64,000 nucleotides of DNA from Rhizomys pruinosus (lineage: Eukaryota; Chordata; Mammalia; Rodentia; Spalacidae): contig VZQC01000265.1 in the NCBI GenBank assembly GCA_009823505.1, forward strand, positions 5,046,876 through 5,110,875, in the 5' to 3' direction. Positions 31,434-42,623 of the stretch are shown piece by piece (the stretch's first letter is position 1; every line of letters begins with the position of its first letter). The position numbers and the translations under genes were made by a program. The notes beneath the pieces are model-generated. The model did not search any database. It was not told where the DNA came from and saw only the letters and a program-made list of their open reading frames with translations.

Positions 31434-31545
31434 ATGATTTATTCCCAAAGGTATTTAGAAATACTTTTTATATTTCAAACATGTAGTGTTATTATTTTTA
31501 TTGACCAGAGGATGTGATCTATATGACACTGACTTCTTGTTGCCA

Positions 31546-31843
31546 GGGCTATGATGGTAGCATGAGCCATCAAAAGCCCAGATCCTTCTTTCTGTTCTCT
31601 CACTCAAGGACATGTCTTCTGTCACATACCTTTTTGTGTTTCTCAATTTCCAGTAAAATCATTGCACTTACCAGCTGTATGCACTCTCTACAGCATGAAC
31701 ATAACATGCTACATAAGAAGGAAACAAGAGCCCAATGTCAAAAACTTTGAAATTCATCATAAATCATCCTCACCAGCTTTGATCTCTCAGAAAGCAGGGT
31801 TCACCCACATTCTGGAATCACTTATCAAAACTGTGGGGCTCAG
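31546..31843. other. Single-copy stretch, no feature seen
   Basis: No repeat or coding signal recognised. Confidence 0.4.
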
Positions 31844-32018
31844 GGCTGGAGAGATGGCTCATAAGTTAAAAGCATTGGCTGCGCTTGCAGAGGACCTGTT
31901 CCATTCCCAGCACCCACATGGTGAATAACAACCACTGATAACTCCAGTTCCAGGGGTTCTAACAACTCTGGCCTCTACAGGTATTACCTGGCACAGGTGT
32001 ATTTACATACAGGGTGGC
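31844..32018 (+). mobile_element. B2/B3 SINE
   Basis: agggctggagagatggctca head, ccattcccagcacccacatg, aactccagttccaggggttc. The tail has been replaced by the purine microsatellite. Confidence 0.87.
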
Positions 32019-32019
32019 A

Positions 32020-32122
32020 GTGCAAAGAAAAGAAAGAAAGAAAGAAAGAGAGAGAGAAAGAAAGAGAGAAAGAGAGAAAGAGAGAAAGAGAGAAAGAGAG
32101 AAAGAGAGAAAGAGAGAGAGGG
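32020..32122. repeat. (GAAA)n/(GAGAAA)n purine microsatellite
   Basis: About 100 bases of pure A/G on the plus strand, lying between a B2 tail and a B1 3' half. Confidence 0.96.
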
Positions 32123-32214
32123 GGAGGGATCTTTGTGAGTTCAAGGCCAGCCTGGTCTACAGAGTGAATTCCAGGACAGCTGCGATTACAGGGAGACCCT
32201 ATCTCTAAAAGACC

Positions 32215-32242
<28 letters not shown>
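32123..32242 (+). mobile_element. B1 SINE 3' half
   Basis: gatctttgtgagttcaaggc, ctggtctacagagtgaattc, gaccctatctctaaaagacc and a long A run. Confidence 0.9.
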
Positions 32243-32245
<3 letters not shown>

Positions 32246-32246
<1 letters not shown>

Positions 32247-32584
32247 TGGGCTAGTCCAAGCCCTGGCTCTGGACCTGGGCAGCTGGCTCCAGCATAAGGC
32301 ATTTGGAGAATATTTGTCTGATAAAAAGAATGCATAATTAGAAAAGAATGAATACCCCCAGCAGGCTCATCTCCCAAGCTCAAGCTAGAAATGAATGACA
32401 AATGTCACAAATAGTAATTCAATACTTCCTCTGAAGAGATGACCTGGAACAAGGGAGGCTTGCAGTTTAAGTAGAGCCATGAGGAACGACACATTCCTGA
32501 GCACAATTTAAGGAAAATGATATTCTGAAGCCTTTCAGATGCATATTCACAGTCCTAGCACGTGGATTTTAGGTTTTGTTTGTT
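32246..32584. other. Single-copy stretch, no feature seen
   Basis: No repeat recognised. Confidence 0.45.
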
Positions 32585-32656
32585 TTGTGGTTGCTGAGAA
32601 TTAAACCTAGGCCATGCTAGGAAAGCACTCTACTACTGAGCTACATCCCCGGCCTC
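32585..32656 (-). mobile_element. ID-type SINE
   Basis: ttgctgagaattaaacctag, gccatgctaggaaagcactc and tactactgagctacatcccc are a reversed ID head. Confidence 0.82.
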
Positions 32657-33340
32657 ATTCATGGTTTCTAGTATTCATAAAGCAATGTCTGGCTCTTCTG
32701 AACAGCAGCTACTACCATCCCGGATATTGTCCACAGAACAAATCTAGATGGTTGAGCTAAAGGCACATGTATATTACATATATATTACATATATATTGGG
32801 AAGCAGGTTATGCTGGAGGTTATGCTGAATGACTGGATTGTGTGTTGTAGGCTGTTTTTGCCTGTCCTCTAATTGTACCCTTCCTTGATGCTCTTGGCCC
32901 AGTCAACATGGCTTGGGTGTGGTTACTCAAAAATATTCCCAAAGTGCAATGACGATTCTCCTAGATTCCTAAACACATACTCTCTGCTATGGGAGGTCTC
33001 TGGGCTGTGTGTCTGGGCCTCTCAATGAAGTTTTAATCAAAGTCATGTTTCCTTCCTGTTGTTGCTTTTGGGATGGCCTTGTTTGGGAGTCCTGGCTTTG
33101 ACAACAGTACCTCTGCTGAACTTTTCCACAGCAGCCCTTGGATTTCTGCCCCGCCCCTCCCATCTGCAGGCCCCATTTCCTCTCTCCTCTGTTTTTGGCA
33201 CTGTGTGTGGCTCTTCTCTGTAAAGTGGCTGAAGAGTAATGAACCCAAAATACCTAAGTAACAGATGAGTCACCAAACTTCTGCAGCAGAATGCTGATGT
33301 TCAGCGGCTGTGCTGGGAGGTAAACACCAAAGCTGGTGGC

Positions 33341-33343
<3 letters not shown>
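32657..33343. other. Single-copy stretch, no feature seen
   Basis: Contains a small tatattacatatatattac tandem near 32770. No other feature. Confidence 0.45.

Positions 33344-33388
<45 letters not shown>
33344..33388. repeat. (GA)n microsatellite
   Basis: About 22 GA units. Confidence 0.97.
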
Positions 33389-33391
<3 letters not shown>

Positions 33392-33648
33392 GAGGGGGAA
33401 GAAAAATAGAAACAAAATGAGCAAGCTGGCAGAGGTGGTGACAGCAGGCTGAGGGGGTGGAGGGGGTGGGGAACCTGGTTGGCTTGCAAAGGTGAGATCA
33501 GCACTGTTGCTCATCACACCCTGGCCGACTCAAAGCCCTGGCCCCTAGGGAACTGCTAACACTGGGCTGTCTAGTAAACCTCAGCTGGACTGGTCACCTC
33601 ACTGATAATTTCTTCTATGTTCAAGTTCTGAATCCTACGGTTTAGAAT

Positions 33649-33735
33649 CCTTTTTTTTTTTTTTAGTCTTTTTGAGACAGGGTCTCCCTGTAACCCCAGC
33701 TGTCCTGGAATTCACTCTGTAGACCAGGCTGGCCA
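33649..33735 (-). mobile_element. B1 SINE 3' fragment
   Basis: T run, gagacagggtctccctgtaa and ttcactctgtagaccaggct. The rest of the B1 is missing. Confidence 0.88.
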
Positions 33736-33861
33736 CAAAGCTGCCAACCAGGGATCCAAAGTGATATTTCTCCAGGCCACCCCAAATCTAGTTTATAGTA
33801 CCTGGAAGAATTGGGTTTGGGTTTAAATTTCCTTTGTACTTTTTTGTTTGCTAAACTTTTT

Positions 33862-34070
33862 TCTTTAATTAATACATTTCTTTGTGTGCTCGCATGCACG
33901 CATGCTCATGCATGCACACATGCTCATGCATGCAGGTGCAGGCACATGGTGGTCAGAGCACAGCACGTGGGAGTTGGTTCTCCCCTTCCTCCATGTGGGT
34001 TTCAGGGATGAACTCGGGTTGTCAGGCTAAGCAGCAAGTGTCTTTAAACACGGAGCCTCTCACCAGCCCC
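33862..34070 (-). mobile_element. B3-type SINE with (CATG)-rich tail
   Basis: A catgcacgcatgctcatgca tract, then ttctccccttcctccatgtg, atgaactcgggttgtcaggc and gagcctctcaccagccccc. Confidence 0.82.
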
Positions 34071-35059
34071 CATTAGGCTTTTCTAGAATGCCCCATTTCT
34101 CCCAAACCTTAATTTAAAGTGCAATAGTGGAGTTGAGATAGCCATTTCAAGATCACGATGAACAGCGAAGAGGCCTCTGAGATGTCTTTGGGTGCTGCCT
34201 CACCAGGACCAGCTTTGCTGAGAACCCATTGGGCATCTGTCTCTGTAACTCAGGACATGATTGCTACTTTCTGTGTGTTTTTAACTATAACAGGAGTGGA
34301 GTGGGCCTTAGAATCTGTCTAATGGTCTGGTTTCATAGATACCTGTCTGGCCAGGCCCATAGTTCCTCTCTAAGGCTTTGCAACAGTTACAAGAGTCCAG
34401 AAAGGATGAAAACACCTGTGCAGGGTTCAGGGACTAGGGTGCATCCCAGGCTGCTGCTGCTGAGCACAGGGAGAATTTTTGGGAATAAATAAATAAATAA
34501 AATATCCTCTGAGAAAGGTTGTCTCAGATCATGAAGGTGGTAGGTCAAGGGAAGTCTAGGGGCTCATTTTAAGACAGAGACAAAGTTAGTAGAGTTGGGC
34601 TTTTAAGCTGCCAGCACTGTTCCACTTGGCTTGTCCCAGCAGTGGGGGCTGTGTCAGCCTATGGCTTATCTCCTGCAGTCCTCCCACCCCTATCCCGCAT
34701 AAGTAGAAAACCAGATGCCATGACTTGGAAAGAGAAAGCCTGATATCAGGAGGAAGTGAGAAGACAGAAGGTGAATATGACTGGGCAACTAGAAAGACAA
34801 ACCAGCCCCTGCAAGGAGAGACCAGACAGACCCACGGCTCCACCAAGGCTCCGTCTCTTGTTCCTATTCAATTCCTTAAAACTGTGTCTTTTGTGAATTT
34901 CAACTTCCACTCTGCTGAACCAACCAGGGAACAGCTGAAAATTCTTGGAAATGAGACTAACGGAGATCAACTTGAGGGAAGTCTGTATTTTTTACCTGGG
35001 ACATATTCACTTAAAAAATGCTTTTCAAAACTAAACAATACATGCTTGTAATGAAAAGG

Positions 35060-35060
<1 letters not shown>
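34071..35060. other. SINE-free single-copy stretch of 1 kb
   Basis: Holds only a short (AATA)n at about 34485-34502. No coding family recognised in frames of up to 108 codons. Confidence 0.45.

Positions 35061-35101
<41 letters not shown>
35061..35101. repeat. (CA)n microsatellite
   Basis: About 20 CA units. Confidence 0.97.
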
Positions 35102-35104
<3 letters not shown>

Positions 35105-35550
35105 TAACCAAGTTTCAAGCCTTACACACTAACATTTTAAGAGTATTCCTTCTATTATTTTCATAGGAATAGAGTTATTCTATTGACACATTCTGTTAAT
35201 TTGTTTCCAGACTTCAAAATTATGTTAATTCATTAATGTTCAAAATGTGGAGACTTAAATCTTTACATCATCCTCATCATTCAACTGTGTGGCAAATCCT
35301 ACCAGTACCTGTCTCAGTGACCTGCAAGTTGCAGGAGGAAAGTTCAGGATAGACTCTTAGGTAGGGATGGAGGGAGTCTAGTGCCTTTGAGAGCAGAGCA
35401 ATTGCCTGAGAAATAGCATCAGCCAACCAGCTCGTGACCACACATCCCACTTCTACCTCAACATTTTCAAGTATCCTAAAGAAAAAAGATACTAATTTTA
35501 GAATATGAAAAGCACAGTAATTCAAAGGGCAGGGACTACCTGTAGCTAAG

Positions 35551-35551
<1 letters not shown>
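35102..35551. other. Single-copy stretch, no feature seen
   Basis: AT-rich, with no repeat recognised. Confidence 0.45.

Positions 35552-35592
<41 letters not shown>
35552..35592. repeat. (TC)n microsatellite
   Basis: About 20 TC units. Confidence 0.97.
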
Positions 35593-35594
<2 letters not shown>

Positions 35595-35604
35595 TACGAT
35601 TTTC

Positions 35605-35830
35605 AAGGTTTCTTTAGTTTTATTTTATGTGTATGAATGTTTTGCATGTATGTATGTATGAATGTTTTGCATGTATGTACCACGTGAGCACCGATGCTTG
35701 CAGAATCAGAAAAAGGGCATCAGATTTCTTAGAATGGGTGTCACAAAGGTTGTGAGTCACCATGTGCATACTGGTTCCACCGAACCCAGGTCTTCTGCAA
35801 GAACAACAAATGAGCCATTTCTCTACCCAC
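35605..35830 (-). mobile_element. B2/B3 SINE, old
   Basis: Plus-strand ttattttatgtgtatgaatg with a tandem duplication of tatgaatgttttgcatgtat, then ccgaacccaggtcttctgca and gagccatttctctacccacc. Confidence 0.82.
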
Positions 35831-35869
35831 CTGCCCCCCTCTTTTCCAGCCTCTCTCTTTTAAAATATT

Positions 35870-36013
35870 CATTTATTATTTATTTAGAGACAGGACTTCG
35901 GTATGTAGCCCTGGCAGGCCTGGGATGCTATGAAGACCAGATTGGCCTCAAAGTCACAGAGATCTGCTTGCCTCTGCTGCTCAAGTCCCAGGCATGTGCC
36001 ACCGCACCCAGCT
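35870..36013 (-). mobile_element. B1 SINE, old
   Basis: tagagacaggacttcggtat, ggcctcaaagtcacagagat and atgtgccaccgcacccagct. Confidence 0.85.
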
Positions 36014-36274
36014 GAGGATCTAATCTTTAAGTATAAAGAGTTATACTTTCCCTTATTCTGATTTCTTATTGGCGCATCCTTATTTCTTTGGGGCTCTAGG
36101 TTGAGTTACTTGCTGGAGGAGTATGTTTTGAGTTGCAGATAGAATTCGATACCAGTAGGGATGGGGCAGAGTCAGCTATGGATATAATTTTTCAATGCCA
36201 AATAACTAACTCCTAGTTATATGGCAGTCACTAACCATTTCATGCAAATGATTTGTTTCAAAGTCAAGTCCTCT

Positions 36275-36595
36275 GTCATATAGAGTACAGATTGATTACT
36301 TTTTGCTGTGACACAAGCAACTTAAGGAAGGAGGGGTATATTTGGACTCACAGTTTGAGGGTACATGGCAGTAGGAACATTAAACAGTGGGTCACATTGC
36401 TTGTGCAGTCAGGAAGCAGAGAGGATGAATGCTGGTACTCAGCTCACTTTCTCCATTTTCTCTAGTCTAGGCTTGGAGCCACCCACACTCAGGGTGAGTC
36501 TTCCTACCTCAGTTAACCCAATCTTGAGACCTCCTCACAGACATACCCAAAGGTGATTCTAGGCCCTGTCAAGTTAACAGTATTATCCACAATAT
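36275..36595 (-). mobile_element. Rodent MaLR-type LTR
   Basis: Plus-strand tgctgtgacacaagcaactt, ggactcacagtttgagggta, ggcttggagccacccacact, cagttaacccaatcttgaga and ctgtcaagttaaca form the reverse of a MaLR-type LTR, solitary here. Confidence 0.6.
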
Positions 36596-36599
36596 TTCA

Positions 36600-36775
36600 T
36601 GCTAGATATTTCTCAGTGATTATTTCATATGAGAATCTCTGAAATCTAAAGACAAGCATGCTTTTCCCTATCTTCCATATAAGTTTATTTAGGAGCAGAA
36701 AAGTATAATACTTCATCCCAAAAGCACATGGCTAATAAACATTTGAGTCAAGATTAGAGTTCAGGGCTGACTTCA
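36600..36775 (-). mobile_element. Possible MIR remnant
   Basis: Only the agcacatggctaataaacat, gagtcaagattagagttcag part resembles reversed MIR (cacagctagtaagtggc, then the gattcgaacccagg region). Weak. Confidence 0.35.
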
Positions 36776-37014
36776 AAGCTTATTTTTTTCCTACTACATA
36801 GTGCTACCCTCTTTGTTAAATTTTATAGATAAATATTACTACAATTAAAAATGATTAATTAACACTTGTCTACCCAAGGTGACACTTTCTCCAAGATCCA
36901 GGGATCACCATCATGAATAGTATTATTCATAGGAGACTTTAAAGACATCTCATGAAGATGAGAGGTCACTCAAGTCAACCAGAAATGACAGAGAACCTCT
37001 GTCCCATGGAAGCT

Positions 37015-37079
37015 CTGACAACAAAGGGGACACTAGAGCACCTGCTTAGCATGCACAAGGCCCTGGACTTCTTCCTAGC

Positions 37080-37126
<47 letters not shown>
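37015..37126 (+). mobile_element. ID-type remnant ending in (CA)n
   Basis: actagagcacctgcttagca, tgcacaaggccctggact resembles an ID head. The tail is (CA)n at 37081-37126, about 23 units. Confidence 0.6.
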
Positions 37127-37128
<2 letters not shown>

Positions 37129-37224
37129 AACAAGAAGAGGCTACAAAGCAGCTTCTATCTTCCATTTACTCTAAAACCAGTCCTGGGACATATTATGGTG
37201 ATAGCAATGGAGACTACTGCTTCT

Positions 37225-37393
37225 TCTTCTTCTTTTTTTTTTTTTTTGGTATTTTTTTGAGACAGGGTCTCCTTTTAGTCCCATCTGACCTGGAGCTCAC
37301 TCTGTAGACCAGGATGGCCTTGAACTCACAGAGGTCCGCCTGCCTCTGCCTCCTGAGTGCTGGGATTAAAGGCATGTGCCACTATGCCTGGCC
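37225..37393 (-). mobile_element. B1 SINE
   Basis: gagacagggtctccttttag, gctcactctgtagaccagga and atgtgccactatgcctggcc. Confidence 0.93.
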
Positions 37394-37529
37394 TTCCTGC
37401 AGCTCTTAGAGTCATTCAATCATAGCATGAGTGGCTGTTTTCCCACTAGGCTTCATTTTATAATGTTAGGGACTATATTTGTCTTTGCCATTGTTACATC
37501 TGCATTCCTAGAATAGTATGTGATCCCTA

Positions 37530-38222
37530 GTAGATTGTCTTCATCTGTCTTAGTCCATTTGGATCTATTATATAGACTGGCTGTCTCCAACAGAAATTCA
37601 TTTGACATTTTTGAAACTTCGAAGTCTAAGATCAAGGTACCAAGAAACACTCTCTCCTGCCAGCCCACTTCCTTGTTCATAGATAGCAGTCTGCTCACTG
37701 TTCTTTTATGTTGGAAAGGACAGAGCAGCTCTCTGGGTTCTCATATATACATACATATGTGTGTGTGTGCATGTTGTGTGTGTGTGTGTGTGTGTATACA
37801 TATATATACATATATAGAGACAGTTGTATAGATACACATATGCATGTGTAGCTAACATTTTATTTACTTATTTTGTGTATATCTATGGGTATGTGTGTGT
37901 GCATGTACAGGTATGTTCCACAGTGTGCATGCGGAGGTCCAAGGACAAATTGTGGGAGCTGGTCCTCTCCTTCCACCATGTGAGTCCTAGGCTCAAATGT
38001 GAACCATTAGGTTTGGCAACAGGTTATCTTACCAGTGTGCCATCTCACTGGCCCTGAGTTCTCCTTATAAGGACATTAACTTCATTCACTGGGGTTCATT
38101 ACCTCTCCAAGGTCCTACCTCCAAACGCCATCATGCTGGAGACTGAGTATCAATATTTGAACTGGGGGAAAGGATGGACCTTAGCATTCAGATTATAGTA
38201 TTCATAATATTTGCTGGATAAA
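37530..38222 (-). mobile_element. MST-like MaLR LTR, interrupted
   Basis: Reversed MST layout: ctgtcttagtccatttggat, aagtctaagatcaaggtacc, cccacttccttgttcataga, gcagctctctgggttctcat, then, after a (GT)n and a B3, tccttataaggacattaact, caaggtcctacctccaaacg and aatatttgaactggggg. It ends at cattcagattatagta. Confidence 0.75.
37755..38052 (-). mobile_element. (GT)n and B3 SINE inside the MST-like LTR
   Basis: (GT)n and (TA)-rich sequence at 37755-37820, then a minus-strand B3 (gtgtgtgtgcatgtacaggt, ggagctggtcctctccttcc, gtgccatctcactggccc). Confidence 0.8.
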
Positions 38223-39215
38223 TGACTGAAAATAGTATCCGTGACAAAGGTCTGGGCTGGAGTTGAGGATGGCTTGTGATCAGATCTACATGTATAAATG
38301 TATCTCTCAGAATGTGTAGTCTAAATTGGAGTGATCTAAATGAATATGAGTTAGGAAGTATATATAATCAATCAGTTTCCATTTCTAATATCAACGATCA
38401 AATCCTTGGTCATAAGCAAAGACCATCTGAAATGGGAATGAAGGTTTCTTTTTTCACTTTCCCTTGCTACCTTAAGTGAAGGCAAACTCTTTTCTTCTCC
38501 ATGATTTCTCCAAATAAATTTATGTCAGGGCCTAAATAGGCAATCCTTTCAAAAGAGACAGTGCTTCCCACAACTTTCTTGTTTTCAAAGGGAAAACTGG
38601 GCTTTAAATTGTGCATTAAACCTGGTCTTTAAGCAATTAATATCATGGCTGAGAAATGAAAACCAAGAATATTACAAGTGGATTTTGTCATAATTCTACA
38701 TCTCCCAAATGTGGAAACTCCAGGAAAGTCCAGATCCCCGGCAGAAACCCATCTGCTCTCTTTCCAGTGCAATACTCTTCTGTTTATATTTGCTCATTTC
38801 CTTCACAGAGTGCCAGGAGAGAAAAAGTGATATTTTAAAAATTCATCTGCTAGTATTTATGCAAACGCTTTTCTCTCCAAGTGTGGGTTGAGCAACGTGA
38901 CTGAAGCGTCTCCAACAGACCCCCAGAGTAATTTTAATAAAGAAAGGGGAGGAAATATGCCTAGGATGGCTGAAGCTGGTGGTGGAGGGACACACATCAT
39001 CTGTTAGAGAACCAGAGGTACTTGACAGAGTGGCTGGAGCCCTAGTTTTCAAGGCTCATTTGAATGATTATAGAGTCTTTACCGATTTTCTGCTATGGGC
39101 TATTATGGGATCATAAAAGCTTACGTTTTCTGGCAGATAGCATAAAGGTCAAGAATTATAAGACAGCATGCTACTGACTTGAGGAGAAAGGAGAAGAAAC
39201 ACTGAGCCTCAGTTA
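38223..39215. other. SINE-free single-copy stretch of 1 kb
   Basis: No repeat recognised, though both sides are repeat-dense. Candidate conserved non-coding DNA on that ground only. Confidence 0.4.
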
Positions 39216-39217
39216 GG

Positions 39218-39270
39218 TGTCCGTCTTCACTAAGTGCTTCATTTACAGTATTTCGTTTAATTCTTACAAT
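39218..39270 (-). mobile_element. MIR fragment
   Basis: cactaagtgcttcatttaca, gtatttcgtttaattctta resembles the reversed MIR 3' part. Confidence 0.45.
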
Positions 39271-39284
39271 GTGTGAATTGCCTT

Positions 39285-39497
39285 TTCTGTTGTCATTGCG
39301 ACAAAATTCCTGGCAAGAACAACTTCAAGGGTTTGGCTCACAGTTTGAGGGGATACAGCCCATCATGTCAGAAGGCATTGATGATGGGAGTGTGAAGGAG
39401 CTAGTCACATTGCCTCCGTAATCAAGGAGCAGAGAGAGATGAATACTGGTGCTTAGCTTTCATTTTCTTTCCCTTCTTTTTTTGTGTGTGTTTTTTT

Positions 39498-39536
<39 letters not shown>

Positions 39537-39832
39537 GAGACAGGGTCTCCCTATAGCCCCAGCTGTTCTGGAACTCACTCTGTAGACGAGGCTAGCTTTG
39601 AACTCACAAAGATCTGCCTGCCTCTGCCTCCCAAGTGCTAGGATTAAAGGTGTGCGCCACCACGCCCGGCTTTTCCTTCCCTTCTTATGCAATCTGGGAG
39701 TCCAATCTGTGAGATGGCACTATATCAGTTAAGCCTGTCTTGAGATGTTCTTACAGGAAGTCCCAGAGGTGTGTCACCTAGGTGATTATAAATCCAGTCA
39801 ATCCTAAATCCAGTCAATGAAGATTAACCGTT
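39285..39832 (-). mobile_element. MLT1-like MaLR LTR, split by a B1
   Basis: Minus strand begins aacggttaatcttcattgac, tggatttagg, ctaggtgacacacctctggg and gcttaactgatatag. The plus-strand end has tgttgtcattgcgacaaaat. It holds a 16-17-base tandem (aaatccagtcaat twice) near 39790-39820. Confidence 0.7.
39476..39672 (-). mobile_element. B1 SINE with (GT)n in its tail
   Basis: (GT)n at about 39501-39530 interrupts the reversed A tail, then cgagacagggtctccctata, gtgcgccaccacgcccggct. The flanks ttcccttctttttttg and ttcccttcttatgca suggest the target duplication ttcccttctt. Confidence 0.92.
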
Positions 39833-40004
39833 ATACATACCTATCCCAAGATGCTATTCTTCTTTTTCATAACAAGGCTCATAGTGGACATACAACATAA
39901 GATTACATAACCTATGTTATTTTGAAAATTCGTGCTCTTTTTCCTCCATCATACATAAGTTTACATGGTTTGAAATCTATTATATTCATGTTCATAATCT
40001 AAAT

Positions 40005-40100
40005 AGCTAACATTTGTTGAATGCTTTCTTCAACAGAGGCAATCTCTTAAGTTCTGGATATATGTTAACAGATTTAAACTTCGTAACTATTCGGGGAGGT
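40005..40100 (-). mobile_element. MIR fragment
   Basis: gctaacatttgttgaatgct, ggatatatgttaacagattt, aactattcggggaggtgagt. A possible continuation lies at 40382-40410 (attttggggacagtaaactg) beyond the microsatellite and B1. Confidence 0.6.
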
Positions 40101-40108
40101 GAGTTCTG

Positions 40109-40109
40109 C

Positions 40110-40187
<78 letters not shown>

Positions 40188-40222
40188 TCCTTCCTTCCTT
40201 CCTTCCTTCCTTCCTTCCTTCC
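40109..40222. repeat. (CTTT)n(CT)n(CTTC)n compound microsatellite
   Basis: Three successive pure blocks, about 114 bases of C/T, directly before the T tail of a minus-strand B1. Confidence 0.97.
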
Positions 40223-40224
40223 TC

Positions 40225-40381
40225 CCTTCCTTTTTTTTGGTGTTTTTGAGATAGGGTCTCCTTGTAGCCCCAGCTGACCTAGAACTCACTCTGTAGACCA
40301 GGCTGGCCTTGAACTCACAGAGATCCACTTGCCTCTGCCTCCAAAGTGCTGGGATTAAAGGCATGTGCCACCATGCCAGCT
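40225..40381 (-). mobile_element. B1 SINE
   Basis: gagatagggtctccttgtag, gaactcactctgtagaccag, atgtgccaccatgccagcta. Confidence 0.93.
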
Positions 40382-40490
40382 ATTTTGGGGACAGTAAACT
40401 GAGTCTGTGCAAAAGTAAAGTACAAATCATGTTTTTGTGCCTTAAACTCTCTCCTTTCTCATCCACAAGGAGTGCTTTGAGGCACATTCC

Positions 40491-40535
40491 AACACACACA
40501 CACACAGACATACACACACACACACACACACACAT
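40491..40535. repeat. (CA)n microsatellite, imperfect
   Basis: CA runs with one agacat interruption. Confidence 0.95.
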
Positions 40536-40539
40536 GCGC

Positions 40540-41885
40540 GAGCACACACATGCACCCTTCAGTCATCCTAAGCCTACGAAACATAATGGGGACAATAGTC
40601 AGCAAACACAATTTCTTTATTCCTCCCTGAATCCCCCTTTTCTAGCACACATCCTAGAAGCTGCGTCTCGGTACGCTAGTGGGTCAAGACGGCCACTGAA
40701 AATAAGTTAGGTAGTCTATACTCTTTTCAAGTTCAAGAACCAAGTCTCTACTTTTAGAGTTTCTCTGCTGTCAAGAGAATATCCTCCGCTTGGGGTAGAT
40801 GCAAACAGGCCTCCCCTTAGCTGCTACTGGGAAAAGATGTCAGAGCAGCCACATGCCAGGCAGGGAGTCCCCGTGTCTTCTCCTGGCCCCTTCTCTTCAG
40901 GGTTCTGCTATGAAATAAATTGTGAGGAGAACAACGGCGAAAGAGTTCATGGCACACTGCCCTTGAATTCCTTTGATGGACAACCACCATATTCATGGCC
41001 CCACACCTCCATGTTTATGAGGTCAGAGCTGTGGGGGAGGTGACTTGCCACAGACACCATTTAAGAAGGAGCAAGCAGAATGAAGGAATCGGAAAGGCTT
41101 CACCTTATATCCAAGACACAGAGTGAGGTCAAAATATTGTTCAAATAGCTGAATCAGACTAAGTTTGAAACCCAGTGGAGCTAAAATTAGTTTTTCCCCC
41201 TTTGCTACTCAGCAGGTGAGGGCTTATAAGGAACATCATAGTGATTTAGAGAAAAGGAAACCATGTTTTCTTCACACATCTGGGTAGAATGAGTAATTCT
41301 GTGAGACTGGTCTACAGGCGAAGGCTGAGCAGATGCAAGTTTCAGCTTCTAAGATCAAAAACCCAAGGCCGCTGCAGCCTGCCTCTCCCACTCATGCTGG
41401 GGAGCAGGTGGCAGTTCCAGGCCTTTCTTTAAAGACCTGGTCCTTCTCCTGTGAGGGCCATGCACTTATTTTTAGACAATATAAGAACTCACTCATCATT
41501 CTCAACCACACTGTTCAGTTTGAATAAACTACCTGCCTCTCCCTGGTGAGGCACACAATGACAGTGGAGTCTTCTGTGTCTAGTGCCTGTGGGTGACCAG
41601 GACAATGGCCACACCACTGCTGGGAAAGGAGACCTTAGTCTACAGTCACCTCTCATTCCCAACACCAGGCGAAGATGTTGGAGACCTGTTGAGAAGGAAA
41701 GAGGGATAAATCTGGGTGGTGCACTTAGGAGTGACGGTCAGCAGACTTGTCTTGGGTTTAGTAAGGCTCTGGGGAAAGATTTTAGTGTTCAGTATTGTGA
41801 ACAGCTGCTGTGACTCTAGGAATGGAAAACAAGAAAAGAAGAATCTTTTCCAAGTCTAGACTTAGACCTTATCCATTTCTGATCT
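40540..41885. other. SINE-free single-copy stretch of 1.35 kb
   Basis: Somewhat GC-richer than its surroundings. Frames of up to 76 codons show no recognisable domain. Confidence 0.45.
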
Positions 41886-41889
41886 TCGC

Positions 41890-42095
41890 TAATGGCAGGT
41901 AGCAGAAAGAACAGTTAACAGGTGCCTGGGTTTGGATCTTCAAATTCCACTTTTGCTACTTCCTTCCTATGTAACCTTGGGCAAGTTTCTTAACTTCTCT
42001 ATGACTTTCATCTGGACTTTCAACTAAAAGATTGAAAAAAAAATCACAGTATCTTTCCTGATAGAATTATTGCAGAACTAAATGATACATATGAA
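41890..42095 (+). mobile_element. MIR SINE
   Basis: agcagaaagaacagttaaca, ctgggtttggatcttcaaat, atgtaaccttgggcaagttt, cttaacttctctatgacttt and gaattattgcagaactaaat follow MIR from its tRNA-like part through the core. Confidence 0.78.
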
Positions 42096-42229
42096 GAACA
42101 ATTGATGCATAACAATGATACATAAAGAACAATTCCTGGTGATAAAAAATGATAAATTTGGCTCTATTATTCTTTTTATGACAAGTGTTAAGAGTATCAT
42201 TTTTTTGTTTGGTTGGTTTTTCTTTTCTT

Positions 42230-42345
42230 TTTCTTTTTTTTTTGGTCTTTTGACCAAAAAAGTGGCTGGAACTAGAACTCACTATGTAGACCAAGCTGAC
42301 CTTGAACTCACAGAGATCCACCTGTTTCTGCCTCCCCAGTGCAAG
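42230..42345 (-). mobile_element. B1 SINE, shortened
   Basis: ttttttggtcttttgaccaa, gaactcactatgtagaccaa, ccacctgtttctgcctcccc. Confidence 0.85.
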
Positions 42346-42357
42346 AGTAGCATAATT

Positions 42358-42575
42358 TTTAAATTAATTAATTTTTATGTGCATGAACGCTTTACTTGTA
42401 TGTATGTAAGTGCACTTGTGTCATGCAATGCCCACAGAGGTCAGAAGAGGGTGTCAGATCCCCTGGAACTGGAGTTATGGATGGTTGTTAGTCATCACGT
42501 GGGCGCTGGGATTTAAACCTAGGTCTTCTGCAACAACAGCCAGTCCTCTTAACTGCTGAGCTATCTATGCAGCTC
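42358..42575 (-). mobile_element. B2/B3 SINE
   Basis: ttatgtgcatgaacgcttta, gatcccctggaactggagtt, gatttaaacctaggtcttct, gctgagctatctatgcagct. Confidence 0.87.
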
Positions 42576-42623
42576 AAAGAGTAGCATAATTTAAGACATT
42601 GCTAAATTTGACAAGTGATTAAG

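Larger units (their letters stand above)
30859..31545 (-). mobile_element. Old L1 ORF2 fragment, antisense, part 3, interrupted
   Basis: Reversed L1-like text resumes (aacctgctttaattctaatg, gtaattcttaatttctagtt, aactttagttatgatttgtt, aggagtatgttttgttgttt, gaccagaggatgtgatctat). It is broken by a B1 at 31040-31195 and an ID at 31361-31433. The outer limit near 31545 is uncertain. Confidence 0.55.

Noticed and set aside
40109..40222. Regularly repeated blocks that might suggest an array
   Set aside because: Simple microsatellite of 2-4-base units. No spacers, so not CRISPR-like, and the genome is mammalian.
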